Source: Pseudaminobacter soli (ex Zhang et al. 2022)
GTDB lineage: Bacteria > Pseudomonadota > Alphaproteobacteria > Rhizobiales > Rhizobiaceae
Reading direction: 5' to 3'
Assembly (NCBI RefSeq): GCF_014595955.1
Contig: NZ_JABVCF010000024.1
Span: 1-51,526, forward strand
DNA length: 51,526 nt
Shown: in pieces, positions 8,659-17,046 of the stretch
Numbering within the stretch: the first letter of the stretch is position 1
Layout of the letters: each line of letters opens with the position of its first letter
The notes under the pieces: generated by a model
The model's input: the letters and a program-made list of their open reading frames with translations, nothing else
Databases searched by the model: none
What the model was told of the DNA's origin: nothing
Program-made: the position numbers and the translations under genes

Positions 8659-8844
8659 CTGCGTCCGTCGACAAGCTAAGCTGTTCGAGAAACACAGGCC
8701 GGTTAGGCGGCGGCTGCCGTTGGTCAGTTAGAAGTTTCCGTAGGAAAGAAAAGGCAAGGCGAGAGGGCGGAACTAGCCGAACCGGAAGTTTCCGACTTGA
8801 ACCGCGCTTTTCGCTGCGGTCAGCAAGGAGCTAGCAGAAGTTAA

Positions 8845-9138
8845 TCACACTAGCTGATGCCTCTCCTTCATCTCCCTGGCGCGGCGGCGTGTGCCGTTCG
8901 TGTCGTTGTCTATTCGCCGCTGTACCTCAGTGCGCGTCCCGCCGCGGGTCAAATTGTCCGAGACCAAACGGCCTCGCAATTCGGCCTCGGTCGAGATCCC
9001 GCTTTCAAAGGCGTGGATGAGTAGGCGCACCTGAGCTGTCTCGACCTCGGAACTGGCGTAAGTCTCGTCTTTCGGAGCCTCGGCGAGCAGTCGCTCGATC
9101 ATCTTCATGTCGTTGGAGGTGAGATAGGTGGAAGACAT
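8845..9138 (-). CDS. Small conserved-type hypothetical protein
   Basis: A 97-residue protein with a strong AAGGAGG ribosome site before its ATG. Residues 1-60 look like a compact helical fold (SNDMKMIERLLAEAP, then ETAQVRLLIHAFESG), while residues 65-97 are highly charged (TRTEVQRRIDNDTNGTRRRA). No known motif is seen. Genes of this type occur singly in rhizobial genomes; function unknown. Confidence 0.6.
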   Translation of the reverse strand: MSSTYLTSNDMKMIERLLAEAPKDETYASSEVETAQVRLLIHAFESGISTEAELRGRLVSDNLTRGGTRTEVQRRIDNDTNGTRRRAREMKERHQLV

Positions 9139-9333
9139 AATGTCCTCCTTGTGGTTGGGGCCAGGGCTCGGTGAACGCCCTCGCCAGCAGCGCCCGCAAA
9201 ATGGCTGCCGACAACAAGATCATAGGGCATACCGCCTCCTCTGACCGCCTACTGTTTTGAGGCGACTAATAACCCGCCACTGGCTAGGAGCGGCAGGCAT
9301 CGCAATGAGCCGGCGCATTCGCGCTGTTACGGT

Positions 9334-9579
9334 CTAGTGCTTCTCCCAGGATGGTGGTGGCGAGAATTGGTCCACGTCGTAGTCGTGGCCAGTGGTGCTG
9401 TCGGTCATGGTGAGAATGGAATAGCCGCGATCCCGCATCCATTGAAAGCGCAAGATCGCTTCTGTAACGGACAGCGGTTCCGAGATGATCCGCTTGCCGT
9501 TGTGCGTGCCGCCGACGATAATCGTCCGGCCAGTGCCCAAGTGATCCTCCAATGCTTTCTGGTGTGAATCGGCGTGCAA
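9334..9579 (-). CDS. Hypothetical protein, probably truncated at its 5' end
   Basis: The frame gives 81 residues from a TTG codon with no ribosome site. The body is convincing (HLGTGRTIIVGGTHNGKRIISEPLSVTEAILRFQWMRDRGYSILTMTDSTTGHDYDVDQF), with a beta-rich look and no recognised motif. The presumed left end of the IS110-family element begins within a few bases of the TTG, so the natural start was probably lost by insertion. Treated as a 5'-truncated gene; function unknown. Confidence 0.45.
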   Translation of the reverse strand: MHADSHQKALEDHLGTGRTIIVGGTHNGKRIISEPLSVTEAILRFQWMRDRGYSILTMTDSTTGHDYDVDQFSPPPSWEKH

Positions 9580-10975
9580 AAATTGGACGCCGATCAGGGG
9601 TCAGTTTTGCGCACGATGACGTAATTGCTGTCATCGCTCCTCCTGCGAAGGCATCATCGACGGCCACGGCCGAAGAAGGTTTGGAGAGAGGAGATCAGCA
9701 TGAAGCAATATGTCGGGTTGGATGTGTCGCAGAGGGAGACCAGCGTCTGCGTTGTCGACGATGCTGGCAAAGTCCTATTCCAGGGAAGGGCAAAATCCGA
9801 TCCAGGCGCTTTGACCCAGTTGCTTCGCAAGCGAGCACCCCATGCCGAACGGATCGGCTTCGAGACGGGTGCCATGTCCAGCTGGCTTTGGCATGAACTC
9901 AAACGGGTTGGGCTGCCGGTCGTCTGCATCGATGCCCGCCATGCGAAGGCTGTGCTGTCGGTGCGCATGAACAAGAGCGACGACAACGATGCCCGTGGGT
10001 TAGCTGAGCTGGTCCGCGTCGGCTGGTATCGCGAGGTCAAGGTCAAGAGCACCGAGAGCCAGGCGACTCGCTCGCTGCTGGTGGCGCGGTCGCGCCTGGT
10101 CGCTATCCGCCGCGATCTCGAAAATCAGGTCCGGTCGATGCTGAAAGAATACGGGCTGCAGTTCGGCCGCTCGGTGTGTTCGCAGTTTCGACGCAAGGTG
10201 AGGGAACTGGTCGCGGACGGTCATCACCTCCTGCCCGTGATCGAGGCGCTGCTGACAATCCACGAACAGGTCTGCCGTGAACAGGAGAAGTTCGACCGAC
10301 AGATACGGTCTCTTGCTCATGAGGATGAGACCACCCGCCGGCTGATGACGGTTCCCGGCATCGGTGTGGTGACGGCATTGACATTCCGTCATACAATCGA
10401 TGCCCCCTCGCGCTTCCGTTCCGCCGCCACGGTCGGCGCCTATCTCGGTTTGACGCCACGACGAAAACAATCCGGCGAAACGGACATCAACGGCCGCGTC
10501 TCGCGCTGGGGCGATCGCCTCTTGCGAACCTATCTCTACGAGGCGGCCAGCGTGCTCATGCACCGGACAAAGAAATGGTCGACGCTGAAAGCCTGGGGCA
10601 CGCGTCTGTCGAAACGTATCGGGATGAAGAAGGCGAAAGTGGCGGTCGCACGCAAGATTGCGGTCCTGCTGCACTGCATATGGGTCGATGGCACCAGCTT
10701 CGAATGGGGGAAGGAGAAGGCCGCGTAATCCGCTTCGTCATCTGAGACCATCTCGGGCCGCCGAGCGGCCTGTTGTCCCCGCCGGGACGGCGGTTGAGGT
10801 GACCTCGTTCAATCGGCTGACGTCGACATCGAATGTCGTTGCGCACGTTGAGGCACCCGACCCGAACATCATCATGAGGCATAGACCTCGGAAAGGACCA
10901 TGACCCCGGCGATGGCAGACAGAACAAAACGGATTGACAGCTACTCGCAATTAAAGGGCCGATTGACAGGGGTCG
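9580..10975 (+). mobile_element. IS110/IS1111-family insertion sequence (approximate ends)
   Basis: The transposase gene is flanked by about 120 bases on the left and about 245 non-coding bases on the right. Related motifs occur near both edges: GCCGATCAGGGGTC at 9589-9602 and GCCGATTGACAGGGGTC at 10958-10974. IS110-family elements lack true terminal inverted repeats, so ends are estimates. The longer non-coding tail after the gene is where IS1111-group elements encode their bridge RNA; the assignment to that group is an inference. Confidence 0.5.
9700..10728 (+). CDS. IS110 family transposase (DEDD recombinase)
   Basis: A 342-residue transposase that moves the element using a RuvC-like DEDD domain plus a serine nucleophile, guided by an element-encoded bridge RNA in studied relatives. 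The N-terminal domain has D8 (YVGLDVSQ), E55 (GFETG) and D94/D97 ([12 protein letters not shown]). A helical middle follows. The C-terminal Transposase_20 domain carries [11 protein letters not shown] (218-228), [18 protein letters not shown] (243-260) and the serine in NGRVSRWGD (S268). GAGAGGAG precedes the ATG at 9700. All catalytic positions are present and the length is typical, so it may be active. Confidence 0.93.
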   Translation: MKQYVGLDVSQRETSVCVVDDAGKVLFQGRAKSDPGALTQLLRKRAPHAERIGFETGAMSSWLWHELKRVGLPVVCIDARHAKAVLSVRMNKSDDNDARGLAELVRVGWYREVKVKSTESQATRSLLVARSRLVAIRRDLENQVRSMLKEYGLQFGRSVCSQFRRKVRELVADGHHLLPVIEALLTIHEQVCREQEKFDRQIRSLAHEDETTRRLMTVPGIGVVTALTFRHTIDAPSRFRSAATVGAYLGLTPRRKQSGETDINGRVSRWGDRLLRTYLYEAASVLMHRTKKWSTLKAWGTRLSKRIGMKKAKVAVARKIAVLLHCIWVDGTSFEWGKEKAA

Positions 10976-11175
10976 GCGCAGTTGCCCCTCATGTACTGCG
11001 AAGATGTTTGCTTCCGGGCACCGGCAATACTGACATCTACGGCCCATATGCGGCGCAGAGCTGTCGGACGGCTAAAACGGGCCGGAAGCAGCCCTTCGGG
11101 TTTCGGAGGGAAGTCGCAAGAAGCGGACGTTCCAATGATGAGCGAGGGCTGCCGACACAGCCCGCCACCGCCGTT
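10729..11175. other. IS right flank and intergenic stretch
   Basis: The first 245 bases belong to the presumed IS right end, a candidate bridge-RNA region. The remainder (10976-11175) holds no gene; a GCGGACGTTC-type stretch near 11120 resembles degenerate dispersed rhizobial repeats but was not resolved. Confidence 0.4.
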
Positions 11176-11666
11176 TTATGGCGAGGTGGTCGCCTTCTTT
11201 GCCAGTGCAATCGGGGCGGCGCTCAGGGCCTCGATCGTGGCTTGGACTTCGTGATCCGCCCCATGCCGTTTGGCGAACCAGGCCGGATCGTTGTACGAAA
11301 GCCAGGTGTTTTCGGAGGCGTCCTGCCAGACCAGCGCCTTCAGCGGTAGGTCTATTCCGATCGTCTGAACCGACTGCATCAAGGGCGTGCCGCCTTTGGC
11401 ATTTCCAAAGATGATGAGATCGGTCGGCCGCAACTGAAGCCCTGCCTCGGCGGCGCCTGCCGTGTGATCGATATGCGCAAAGACCGTCAGGCCCTTCGCC
11501 CTGACCTCGGCTTCAAGCCGCTTCATAGTTTCTGTCGGCTGCATACCGAGATCAATCCGTCCGTTGCCCTTGCCTGCGCTCCCAATAACGAGGTCACGGC
11601 GCCAAGGAACAGCGCTTTGCCCTGCAGAAGAAATGCGCCGTGCCTATCCGACGACCGAATGAACAA
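11176..11666 (-). pseudogene. DUF302 domain protein, frameshifted after its signal peptide
   Basis: The main frame (11544-11176, 122 residues) holds a DUF302 core: TETMKRLEAEVRAKGLTVFAHIDHTAGAAEAG, LRPTDLIIFGNAKGGTPLMQ, IDLPLKALVWQD. DUF302 proteins are usually periplasmic. Another frame just upstream encodes a signal-peptide-like stretch (FLGAVTSLLGAQARA, then TDGLISV) running into the same place, starting at a TTG at 11666 after GGAG, 3 bases past the stop of the beta-propeller gene. A single-base frameshift near 11540 would join the two. So this is a broken gene or a sequencing error, and originally an exported partner of the upstream gene. Confidence 0.65.
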
Positions 11667-11669
11667 TGT

Positions 11670-13136
11670 TCACTCCGCTTGAATTTGTACGGGCTGGCCA
11701 GACTCCGTCGCCGAGCCGGATACAATGACGAGGTAGCGGTGTGGCGCCTCTGCTTCGCTGAGAACCAACTGGCGGATCGGACCAATCGCATTCACGATCG
11801 CTGAGCCGGCGGGATTGGTCATGAAGCTGCTCAGCGGCTCGAGCTTGCCTTTGCCATCGACGTGCTCCGCCAATGCCAGAACATAGGGATGCTTGGCTTC
11901 GAGGCCGGTAACTGCGGCCTCCAGCACTTGGACCAGTCCCTGATCGAACAGTGCCACGCTGGTCGGGGCTTTAGCGGCACGCGCGGAATAATCGGAGGCA
12001 GACCTCATGGTGAAATGGGCGGACTGACCGGCGACCCCGAGCGGCTGCAAACCTTCGGTTCCCCCACCCTCCGGTACTGCGTTCGGAACGTAGACGACAG
12101 CCTGTGCCGCCTGACCGATCGGAACGTTCGCGATCACCGTGTTGCTGGTCGTATCGATCGCCGCCAGCTTGTCCTCGTTCTCCAGACCGACATAGACCCG
12201 CGTTCCGTCGCCGGACGGCCAGATGCCATGCGGAAGCTTGCCGACAGGAATCGTGGCCACTTTGCTGAAATTATCGGTACGGAATACCTGCACCTCGTTG
12301 AGCCCGCCAACCGTGACATAGGCGAACAGGCCATGCGCATTGCGCCCGAAGTTGACGTGGTTGGAGATCGGACCGGTGTCGAGCGTCTTGAGCAACGAGA
12401 ACGGGGGCAATGCGTCGAAGACCTGGGTCTTTCCCGTATCCTTCAGCGTAAACCAAACCTGCTTGCCATCAGGAGTGGCCGCGATGTTCGGACAGAACGG
12501 ACTCTCCTGTTTGATGTGGCCGACGATCTTGTGGTCGGCAACGGTGATGGCCACGGTTTCGGGATTGAACGAGGAGCAAACGTAGCCGTATTTTCCGTCG
12601 GGCGAGAAGATCGTCATCCCAGGTCCGTTGGGAACGGTTATCCGCGTCTTTTCTTCAAAAGTTGTTCCATCCAAAACGCTGACATAGTTCTCCCCGCGAA
12701 CGGTCACCCAAACCTCTTTGCCGTCGGGGGTGAAAAAGGCCTCGTGCGGCGCCCGGCCGACATAGGTGACGTGCTTGACGGCGTTGGTCGCGGTGTCGAC
12801 GAAGGTAACGGCGTTCGACCCGATCGCAACGACGGCAATGGTACGATGATCGGGCGAGAAGCCCATGCCATGCACCAGGAGCTGGCCCTTGTATAAGGGG
12901 CTGAAATTCGCCGGCGCAGGTTCTCCCAGCCTGATGACGCCAAGCAGCTTGTTGTCGGCAGGATCCGTCACTGAAACCGTGTTGGAGAACTGCTCAGCGG
13001 CATAGACGCGGTCGTGATGGCTGATCGGGATGTCGGGGTCGGCGGCCGCACCCGGCGCCTGACCGGCCATAGCCCAGCCCGCTGTCAGAAGCGTTGCTGA
13101 GCTCAGCACCAGAGCCGTCATCGAAAAGCGCTTCAT
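11670..13136 (-). CDS. Periplasmic YVTN-type beta-propeller protein
   Basis: A 488-residue exported protein. A Sec signal peptide (MKRFSMTALVLSSATLLTAGWAMA, described as residues 1-24) precedes a seven-bladed propeller built from about 40-residue repeats with the motif F-S-P-D-G-K-x-x-Y/V and V-T-V-x-D-T-x-T-N/D, for example FSPDHRTIAVVAIGSNAVTF, FTPDGKEVWVTV and PSGDGTRVYVGL. The last 130 residues lie outside the propeller and may form a separate domain. A GGAG site precedes the ATG. It is the second gene of a DUF305 - propeller - DUF302 cluster, all exported; such sets occur near metal or redox stress genes, but the ligand here is unknown. Confidence 0.85.
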   Translation of the reverse strand: MKRFSMTALVLSSATLLTAGWAMAGQAPGAAADPDIPISHHDRVYAAEQFSNTVSVTDPADNKLLGVIRLGEPAPANFSPLYKGQLLVHGMGFSPDHRTIAVVAIGSNAVTFVDTATNAVKHVTYVGRAPHEAFFTPDGKEVWVTVRGENYVSVLDGTTFEEKTRITVPNGPGMTIFSPDGKYGYVCSSFNPETVAITVADHKIVGHIKQESPFCPNIAATPDGKQVWFTLKDTGKTQVFDALPPFSLLKTLDTGPISNHVNFGRNAHGLFAYVTVGGLNEVQVFRTDNFSKVATIPVGKLPHGIWPSGDGTRVYVGLENEDKLAAIDTTSNTVIANVPIGQAAQAVVYVPNAVPEGGGTEGLQPLGVAGQSAHFTMRSASDYSARAAKAPTSVALFDQGLVQVLEAAVTGLEAKHPYVLALAEHVDGKGKLEPLSSFMTNPAGSAIVNAIGPIRQLVLSEAEAPHRYLVIVSGSATESGQPVQIQAE

Positions 13137-13183
13137 GTTTCAGCTCCTGTCCAGTGACGGGGAAAGTTCGAGGCTGGCGTCTC

Positions 13184-13669
13184 CTAATTGGCTGGCCCAG
13201 TGCCAGAAAGATCGTCCGGCGATGGCGTGGCTGGGGGCAACGTTTCGTCCAACGCCAGCCGCATCGCAGCGATCTCTTGCTGCTGCGTAACGATGATTTC
13301 CTGTGCCATGCGCTTGAGCCGCTCATTGTGGCCGTAGCGCAATTCAGCCTGTGCCATCTCGATCGCGCCCTGATGGTGAGGCACCATCATTTCCACGAAG
13401 TCGCGATCGATATCGCCGGACGGCTGGACACTCATGCCGGTCATCATCTTCTCCATGGCGCCGGCGTTTTGTTGAAGAAACGGGTCCTCTTCGGCTGACG
13501 GCGAGCGTGAGGAAGACGAGCAGATTGCCGCTAGATAGTCAGCGAGCAAGCGTGGTTGTTCGGAGCATGCGGCGAGTGCTTCAGCGGCAGCGAAAAGAGC
13601 GGAGGCAATCAACGCCCGCCGGAGAAGAGAGGTTCGGCCTTTTGAGAGAAGCAGTCGTTGCCTGACCAT
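13184..13669 (-). CDS. DUF305 family exported protein
   Basis: A 161-residue protein with an N-terminal signal or anchor (RRALIASALFAAAEALAACS; the Cys suggests a lipoprotein). The DUF305 four-helix core follows: AMEKMMTGMSV, GDIDRDFVEMMVPHHQGAIEMAQAEL, with the MVPHHQGAI signature and paired His/Met residues, then LKRMAQEIIVTQQQEIAAMR. DUF305 members (ferritin-like fold, e.g. CopM) bind copper or silver in the periplasm. The ATG at 13669 is preferred because GGGAAG lies before it. First gene of the cluster with the beta-propeller gene 47 bases downstream. Metal binding is inferred from the family. Confidence 0.85.
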   Translation of the reverse strand: MVRQRLLLSKGRTSLLRRALIASALFAAAEALAACSEQPRLLADYLAAICSSSSRSPSAEEDPFLQQNAGAMEKMMTGMSVQPSGDIDRDFVEMMVPHHQGAIEMAQAELRYGHNERLKRMAQEIIVTQQQEIAAMRLALDETLPPATPSPDDLSGTGPAN

Positions 13670-13848
13670 GGAAACTTCCCGGCCGATCCGCCGCACAAAT
13701 TCAGTGTGCTCGCATCAGCTCGTGCCTTTTGTCCGGAGGCAGGGGCCAGCCAATGCGCGCCTTCACTTGTGCGGGTCCGGCAGCTTCCCCGGGCCCGCAC
13801 AATGCACAAGTCAAGCAGGCGCAGGCGATGGCGGCCTGCTGGCCGCGT

Positions 13849-14685
13849 TCACTTGCTCCCACTAATGAAGACAAGTATCTCCGGATTCACGATCTCCGGA
13901 TGGGTCTGGCACAAGCCGTGCGGTAGGTCCTTGTAGGTCTTGAGCGAGCCGTTCTTCAGGAGCTTGACCGTCAGTGGGCCTGCGTCGGCATAGGGCACGA
14001 TCTGGTCGTCCTCGCTGTGGATCACCAGCACCGGCACGTCGATCGCCTTCAGATCCTCGGTGAAGTCGGTCTCGGAGAAGGCCTTGATGCACTCATACCC
14101 GGCCTTGACGCTCCCCATCATGGCCTGCCGCCACCAGTTGCGGATCAGACCCTCCGACACCTTCGCGCCTGGCCGGTTGAAGCCGTAGAACGGGCCGCTC
14201 GGAACATCGAGATAAAATTGGGCGCGGTTGGCGGCAAGCGCGGTGCGGAACCCGTCGAATACCTCGATCGGCGTTCCGCCCGGATTGGAATCCTTCTTGA
14301 CCATCACCGGAGGTACCGCGTCGATCAACACGGCCTTGGCCACGCGTCCGGGTTCGGCGCGCGCCACATAACGGGCGACCTCGCCGCCACCGGTCGAGTG
14401 ACCGATATGGATCGCGCTCTTCAGGTCGAGCGCCGTGACCAGCTCGGCGACATCGGCTGCATAGGTGTCCATCTCGTTGCCGCCGTCGGTTTGGTCCGAC
14501 CGCCCATGGCCCCGGCGGTCGTGGGCGATCACGCGAAATCCTTCCGCCAGGAAAAACATCAACTGGTTATCCCAGTCATCAGCACTCAAGGGCCAGCCAT
14601 GGTGGAACATGATCGGCTGAGCGTCTCTAGGACCCCAATCCTTGTAGAAGATCCGGGTGCCGTCTTTGGTGGTAATGTATGCCAT
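13849..14685 (-). CDS. Alpha/beta hydrolase, non-haem chloroperoxidase type
   Basis: A 278-residue cytoplasmic serine hydrolase of the cofactor-free haloperoxidase/esterase group. It starts MAYITTKDGTRIFYKDWG, has the oxyanion segment HHGWPLSADDWD (28-39), AHDRRGHGRSDQ (54-65), the nucleophile elbow GHSTGGGE (S97), an acid in IHSEDDQIVPY and the catalytic His in DLPHGL near the C-terminus. These enzymes hydrolyse esters and, with peracid, oxidise halides; the native substrate is unknown. AAGGGAT lies before the ATG at 14685. It shares the layout of the exported paralogue at 20267-21265. Monocistronic. Confidence 0.9.
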   Translation of the reverse strand: MAYITTKDGTRIFYKDWGPRDAQPIMFHHGWPLSADDWDNQLMFFLAEGFRVIAHDRRGHGRSDQTDGGNEMDTYAADVAELVTALDLKSAIHIGHSTGGGEVARYVARAEPGRVAKAVLIDAVPPVMVKKDSNPGGTPIEVFDGFRTALAANRAQFYLDVPSGPFYGFNRPGAKVSEGLIRNWWRQAMMGSVKAGYECIKAFSETDFTEDLKAIDVPVLVIHSEDDQIVPYADAGPLTVKLLKNGSLKTYKDLPHGLCQTHPEIVNPEILVFISGSK

Positions 14686-14758
14686 GGCATGTGATCCCTT
14701 GCCACGGAGCCGGCCGGCAGGACCGGCGCTGCTGTCTCGTGACACCTGCCCGCACTAT

Positions 14759-14973
14759 GCGGCTGTTTTCAAATGCAGCAGCCACGCATATTCGACTTAG
14801 CACCGCGCCGATCCAGGGAAGCGGCTTTCGGCGCGGGTTTGGTGCGAGACACCGCTCCCTACGACAGAAAGAGATCGCGGTGTATGGTCAGGCCGTTTGG
14901 TCAGCAAGGCATGTACATGCCGCGTCCAGTGCCATCGTCATGTCCGCCCATCCAGGACAGTCGGCGCGGCAAT
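14759..14973 (+). repeat. Dispersed repeat, copy 1 (with copy at 25535-25757)
   Basis: About 215 bases align with 25535-25757 in the same orientation, with scattered substitutions and one 13-base or so indel. Shared blocks include AATGCAGCAGCCA, CAGGGAAGCGGC, GGGTTTGGTGCGAGACACCG and TCAGCAAGGCATGTACATGC. The right end of each copy, read on the minus strand, encodes the same C-terminal peptide. Confidence 0.85.
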
Positions 14974-15008
14974 GCGCCCGCCGTCGAAACTCTCGCACAG
15001 AAAATCAT
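14901..15008 (-). CDS. 35-residue ORF sharing the WMGGHDDGTGRGMYMPC tail
   Basis: The frame runs from an ATG at 15008 to a TGA at 14901. Its last 24 residues match the C-terminus of the exported small protein at 25685-26014: PRRLSWMGGHDDGTGRG then MYMPC (Cys to Ser once, Met to Leu once). Of six codon differences between the copies in this block four are synonymous, which suggests selection on the peptide. The signal peptide of the longer homologue is absent, so this is either a short peptide gene or a truncated remnant. No good ribosome site is seen. Confidence 0.35.
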   Translation of the reverse strand: MIFCARVSTAGALPRRLSWMGGHDDGTGRGMYMPC

Positions 15009-15119
15009 CCCGGTGGTTGATTCATGTCATTTCCAGTGGAGATGATTTCGCGCTTGCTCAACGGGCAGTCCCGTCTGCCTTCAGACAGGCAGGGCGATTT
15101 CCTACCAAGGAGAACGACC

Positions 15120-15548
15120 ATGGCCAAAATGCTATCCGAAAGTCTGGCCGAGATGTCTGCCCATGCGAAACAAGCCGAAGACCACATTGCCGCTGCGCAA
15201 AAGGAAGCCCACGACAAAATTATCGCTCGAAGGGAGGAATCTCGCGCCACTGTGGAGGCGTCGATAGCGAAAGTGAATCAGGACATGCATGCTGTCGGCA
15301 GCACCCTCGCCGAAAAATGGAAGGCGGTGCAGGCGAAGATCAACGCGGACAAGGCGGCACTCAAGGCTGGGATTGCCGAACGAAAGCACGAGAGGGACGT
15401 CAAGCACGCCGAAAACCACGCCAAGGCCTTGGAAATGGAGGCTTCGCTGGCGGTCGACTATGCCGTCGCATCGATCGATCAAGCCGAACTGGCTGTTTAC
15501 GACGCCATTGTTGCTCGCGCCGAGGCAGACAGAAAGAAGGCATCCTGA
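15120..15548 (+). CDS. Coiled-coil hypothetical protein
   Basis: A 142-residue protein that is almost entirely Ala/Lys/Glu-rich helix with heptad character: LAEMSAHAKQAEDHIAAAQKEAHDKI, then ATVEASIAKVNQDM and KWKAVQAKINADKAALKAGIAERK. No signal peptide. AAGGAG precedes the ATG at 15120; an upstream in-frame ATG at 15024 is rejected. Such proteins resemble phasin-like or apolipoprotein-like helical bundles, but no family is certain. A strong bidirectional hairpin lies 40 bases after the stop. Confidence 0.7.
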   Translation: MAKMLSESLAEMSAHAKQAEDHIAAAQKEAHDKIIARREESRATVEASIAKVNQDMHAVGSTLAEKWKAVQAKINADKAALKAGIAERKHERDVKHAENHAKALEMEASLAVDYAVASIDQAELAVYDAIVARAEADRKKAS

Positions 15549-15587
15549 ACGTCAGGATGATTGTCGCAATTATCTCGCGCCCGTGCT

Positions 15588-15614
15588 GGCAGTCCGCCTC
15601 TGAGGCGGGCTGCC
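15588..15614. terminator. Bidirectional hairpin between convergent genes
   Basis: A 12-bp stem (GGCAGTCCGCCT / AGGCGGGCTGCC, one G-T pair) with a 3-base loop sits between the convergent coiled-coil gene and the hydrolase gene at 15655. A T-tract is missing on both strands. Confidence 0.5.
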
Positions 15615-15654
15615 TAGACAAGACTGCTTCAAAGCCAATGGCCTGTTCGCGAGG

Positions 15655-16569
15655 TCACTTCGCGTCGAGAAAAGAACGCACTAGGGCAAGCGTGGCCTGC
15701 GGATTCTCCTCCATGATCCAGTGGCCGGAGTCCGGGATCACACCCTCAGTGACATTGCTGGCGGCAAACCGCATCACCGTCGCCATCATCGGGCCGAATG
15801 ACTTCTCTCCCCCTATCGCGAGCACCGGCATGTCGAGATTCCCGTTGGCGGCGATGAAGGCCTTGTTGTCCCGGGCGTCCTGATCGAATGCCGCGAACTG
15901 TGCGAAGCCGGCATGCATGGCGCCTGGCAGGGCATAGAGTTTGGCATAGTGCTCGCGCGAGGCCTCGGTGAAGCGGCTGGGCGTCGCGGAGAACTCATTC
16001 CAGAAGCGATCGAGATAAATGCGCTCGCGACCGGCGACCAGACGCTCCATGTCCGGGCCGCCGAAGCGGAAATGCCAGAGCAGTGGGTTCTTCAGCACCT
16101 CGTCCCAAGGGCCGATGCCAGGCAGCGGCGCATCGATCAGGACAAAGCGGTTTACTCGCTTGGGATGCTGAACGGCAAAGGCGTAGCCGACCATGTTGCC
16201 AATATCGTGCGTGACAAGGTCGGCGCGATCGATCTTGAGGGCATCCAGCACTCCCTCCACGTCGCCGGCCTGGGTCTTCTTGTCGTATCCGGTGGCTGGT
16301 TTGGACGACAGCCCAAGTCCGCGAAGATCGGGCACAATCACCGTATGATCACGCGCCAGATCTTCGGCCATCGGCGCCCACATGTCGCCAGTTTCGCCAT
16401 AGCCGTGCAAAAGCACGACCGCTGGACCTGCGCCGCCGACGCGTACGTGGATTGTCGCACCGTTGGTCTCGATTTCGTGTGTTTGGAACGTCGCTGGGAA
16501 TGGTTGCACCTGAGCCGCCGCCGAGGCCGCTGCCAGCACCCCGACGATGCCGATCAAGATCTTCAACAT
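15655..16569 (-). CDS. Exported alpha/beta hydrolase, epoxide-hydrolase/haloalkane-dehalogenase type
   Basis: A 304-residue hydrolase with a Sec signal peptide (MLKILIGIVGVLAAASAAAQ, cleavage near residue 20). The fold shows LLHGYGETGDMW (53-64, HG-x oxyanion loop), VPDLRGLGLSSKP (79-91) and the nucleophile elbow THDIGNMVG, where Asp122 replaces serine, as in epoxide hydrolases and dehalogenases. The catalytic His is in PDSGHWIMEE. The cap domain carries LWHFRFGGPDMERLV and WNEFSATPSRFTE. GGAG lies 9 bases before the ATG. The periplasmic location is unusual for these families. Natural substrate unknown. Confidence 0.9.
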   Translation of the reverse strand: MLKILIGIVGVLAAASAAAQVQPFPATFQTHEIETNGATIHVRVGGAGPAVVLLHGYGETGDMWAPMAEDLARDHTVIVPDLRGLGLSSKPATGYDKKTQAGDVEGVLDALKIDRADLVTHDIGNMVGYAFAVQHPKRVNRFVLIDAPLPGIGPWDEVLKNPLLWHFRFGGPDMERLVAGRERIYLDRFWNEFSATPSRFTEASREHYAKLYALPGAMHAGFAQFAAFDQDARDNKAFIAANGNLDMPVLAIGGEKSFGPMMATVMRFAASNVTEGVIPDSGHWIMEENPQATLALVRSFLDAK

Positions 16570-17046
16570 CGTGCATCTCCACCCTCGGGGTGGCGGTCGG
16601 GCCGATCGCCTCTTGTGACCCTGGGTCAGGAACAGATAGGCGCGCGAAGCGGCCGATACGACGCCGATAACTGAGCAATCGAAATGGGCCGGCAGCGAAC
16701 TTTCTGCTTCCCGGCGAAAGGCCGGGGTGCGTCTCGTTCGAAAATGACCCTGAGCTGCCCGTCAATTTGCTGTGATGCACAACAGGTCTCGACCTCTAAT
16801 GTGATAGCCTTCCTCGCCCGGAAGTCTCTCGTCAGGATGGAAGCTCCATGAGGCGGCGGGATTTGTCACTTCATCCAGCGTTCTTGGCGATGCGGCAGCC
16901 GCTTAGCCGCTCGCCGATCGCGCAGCAGGCCAGTCACCTTCCCCCGCTTTCCCTACTCGCAACGCCGACCAGGCGTGCCAGCCCACGGTGGCCGGCGGCA
17001 GAGGGGCCGATACCTCCGTGGGTACGGCGGTCAGCAGGAGGCAAAC
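16570..17046. other. Divergent intergenic region
   Basis: These 477 bases separate the divergent hydrolase and metallo-hydrolase genes and should hold both promoters. Open frames within it are Arg-rich shadows. No promoter could be picked with confidence. Confidence 0.45.

Noticed and set aside
14897..15883. Plus-strand 328-codon frame
   Set aside because: Covers the coiled-coil gene in another frame and the 3' part of the convergent hydrolase; composition is shadow-like.
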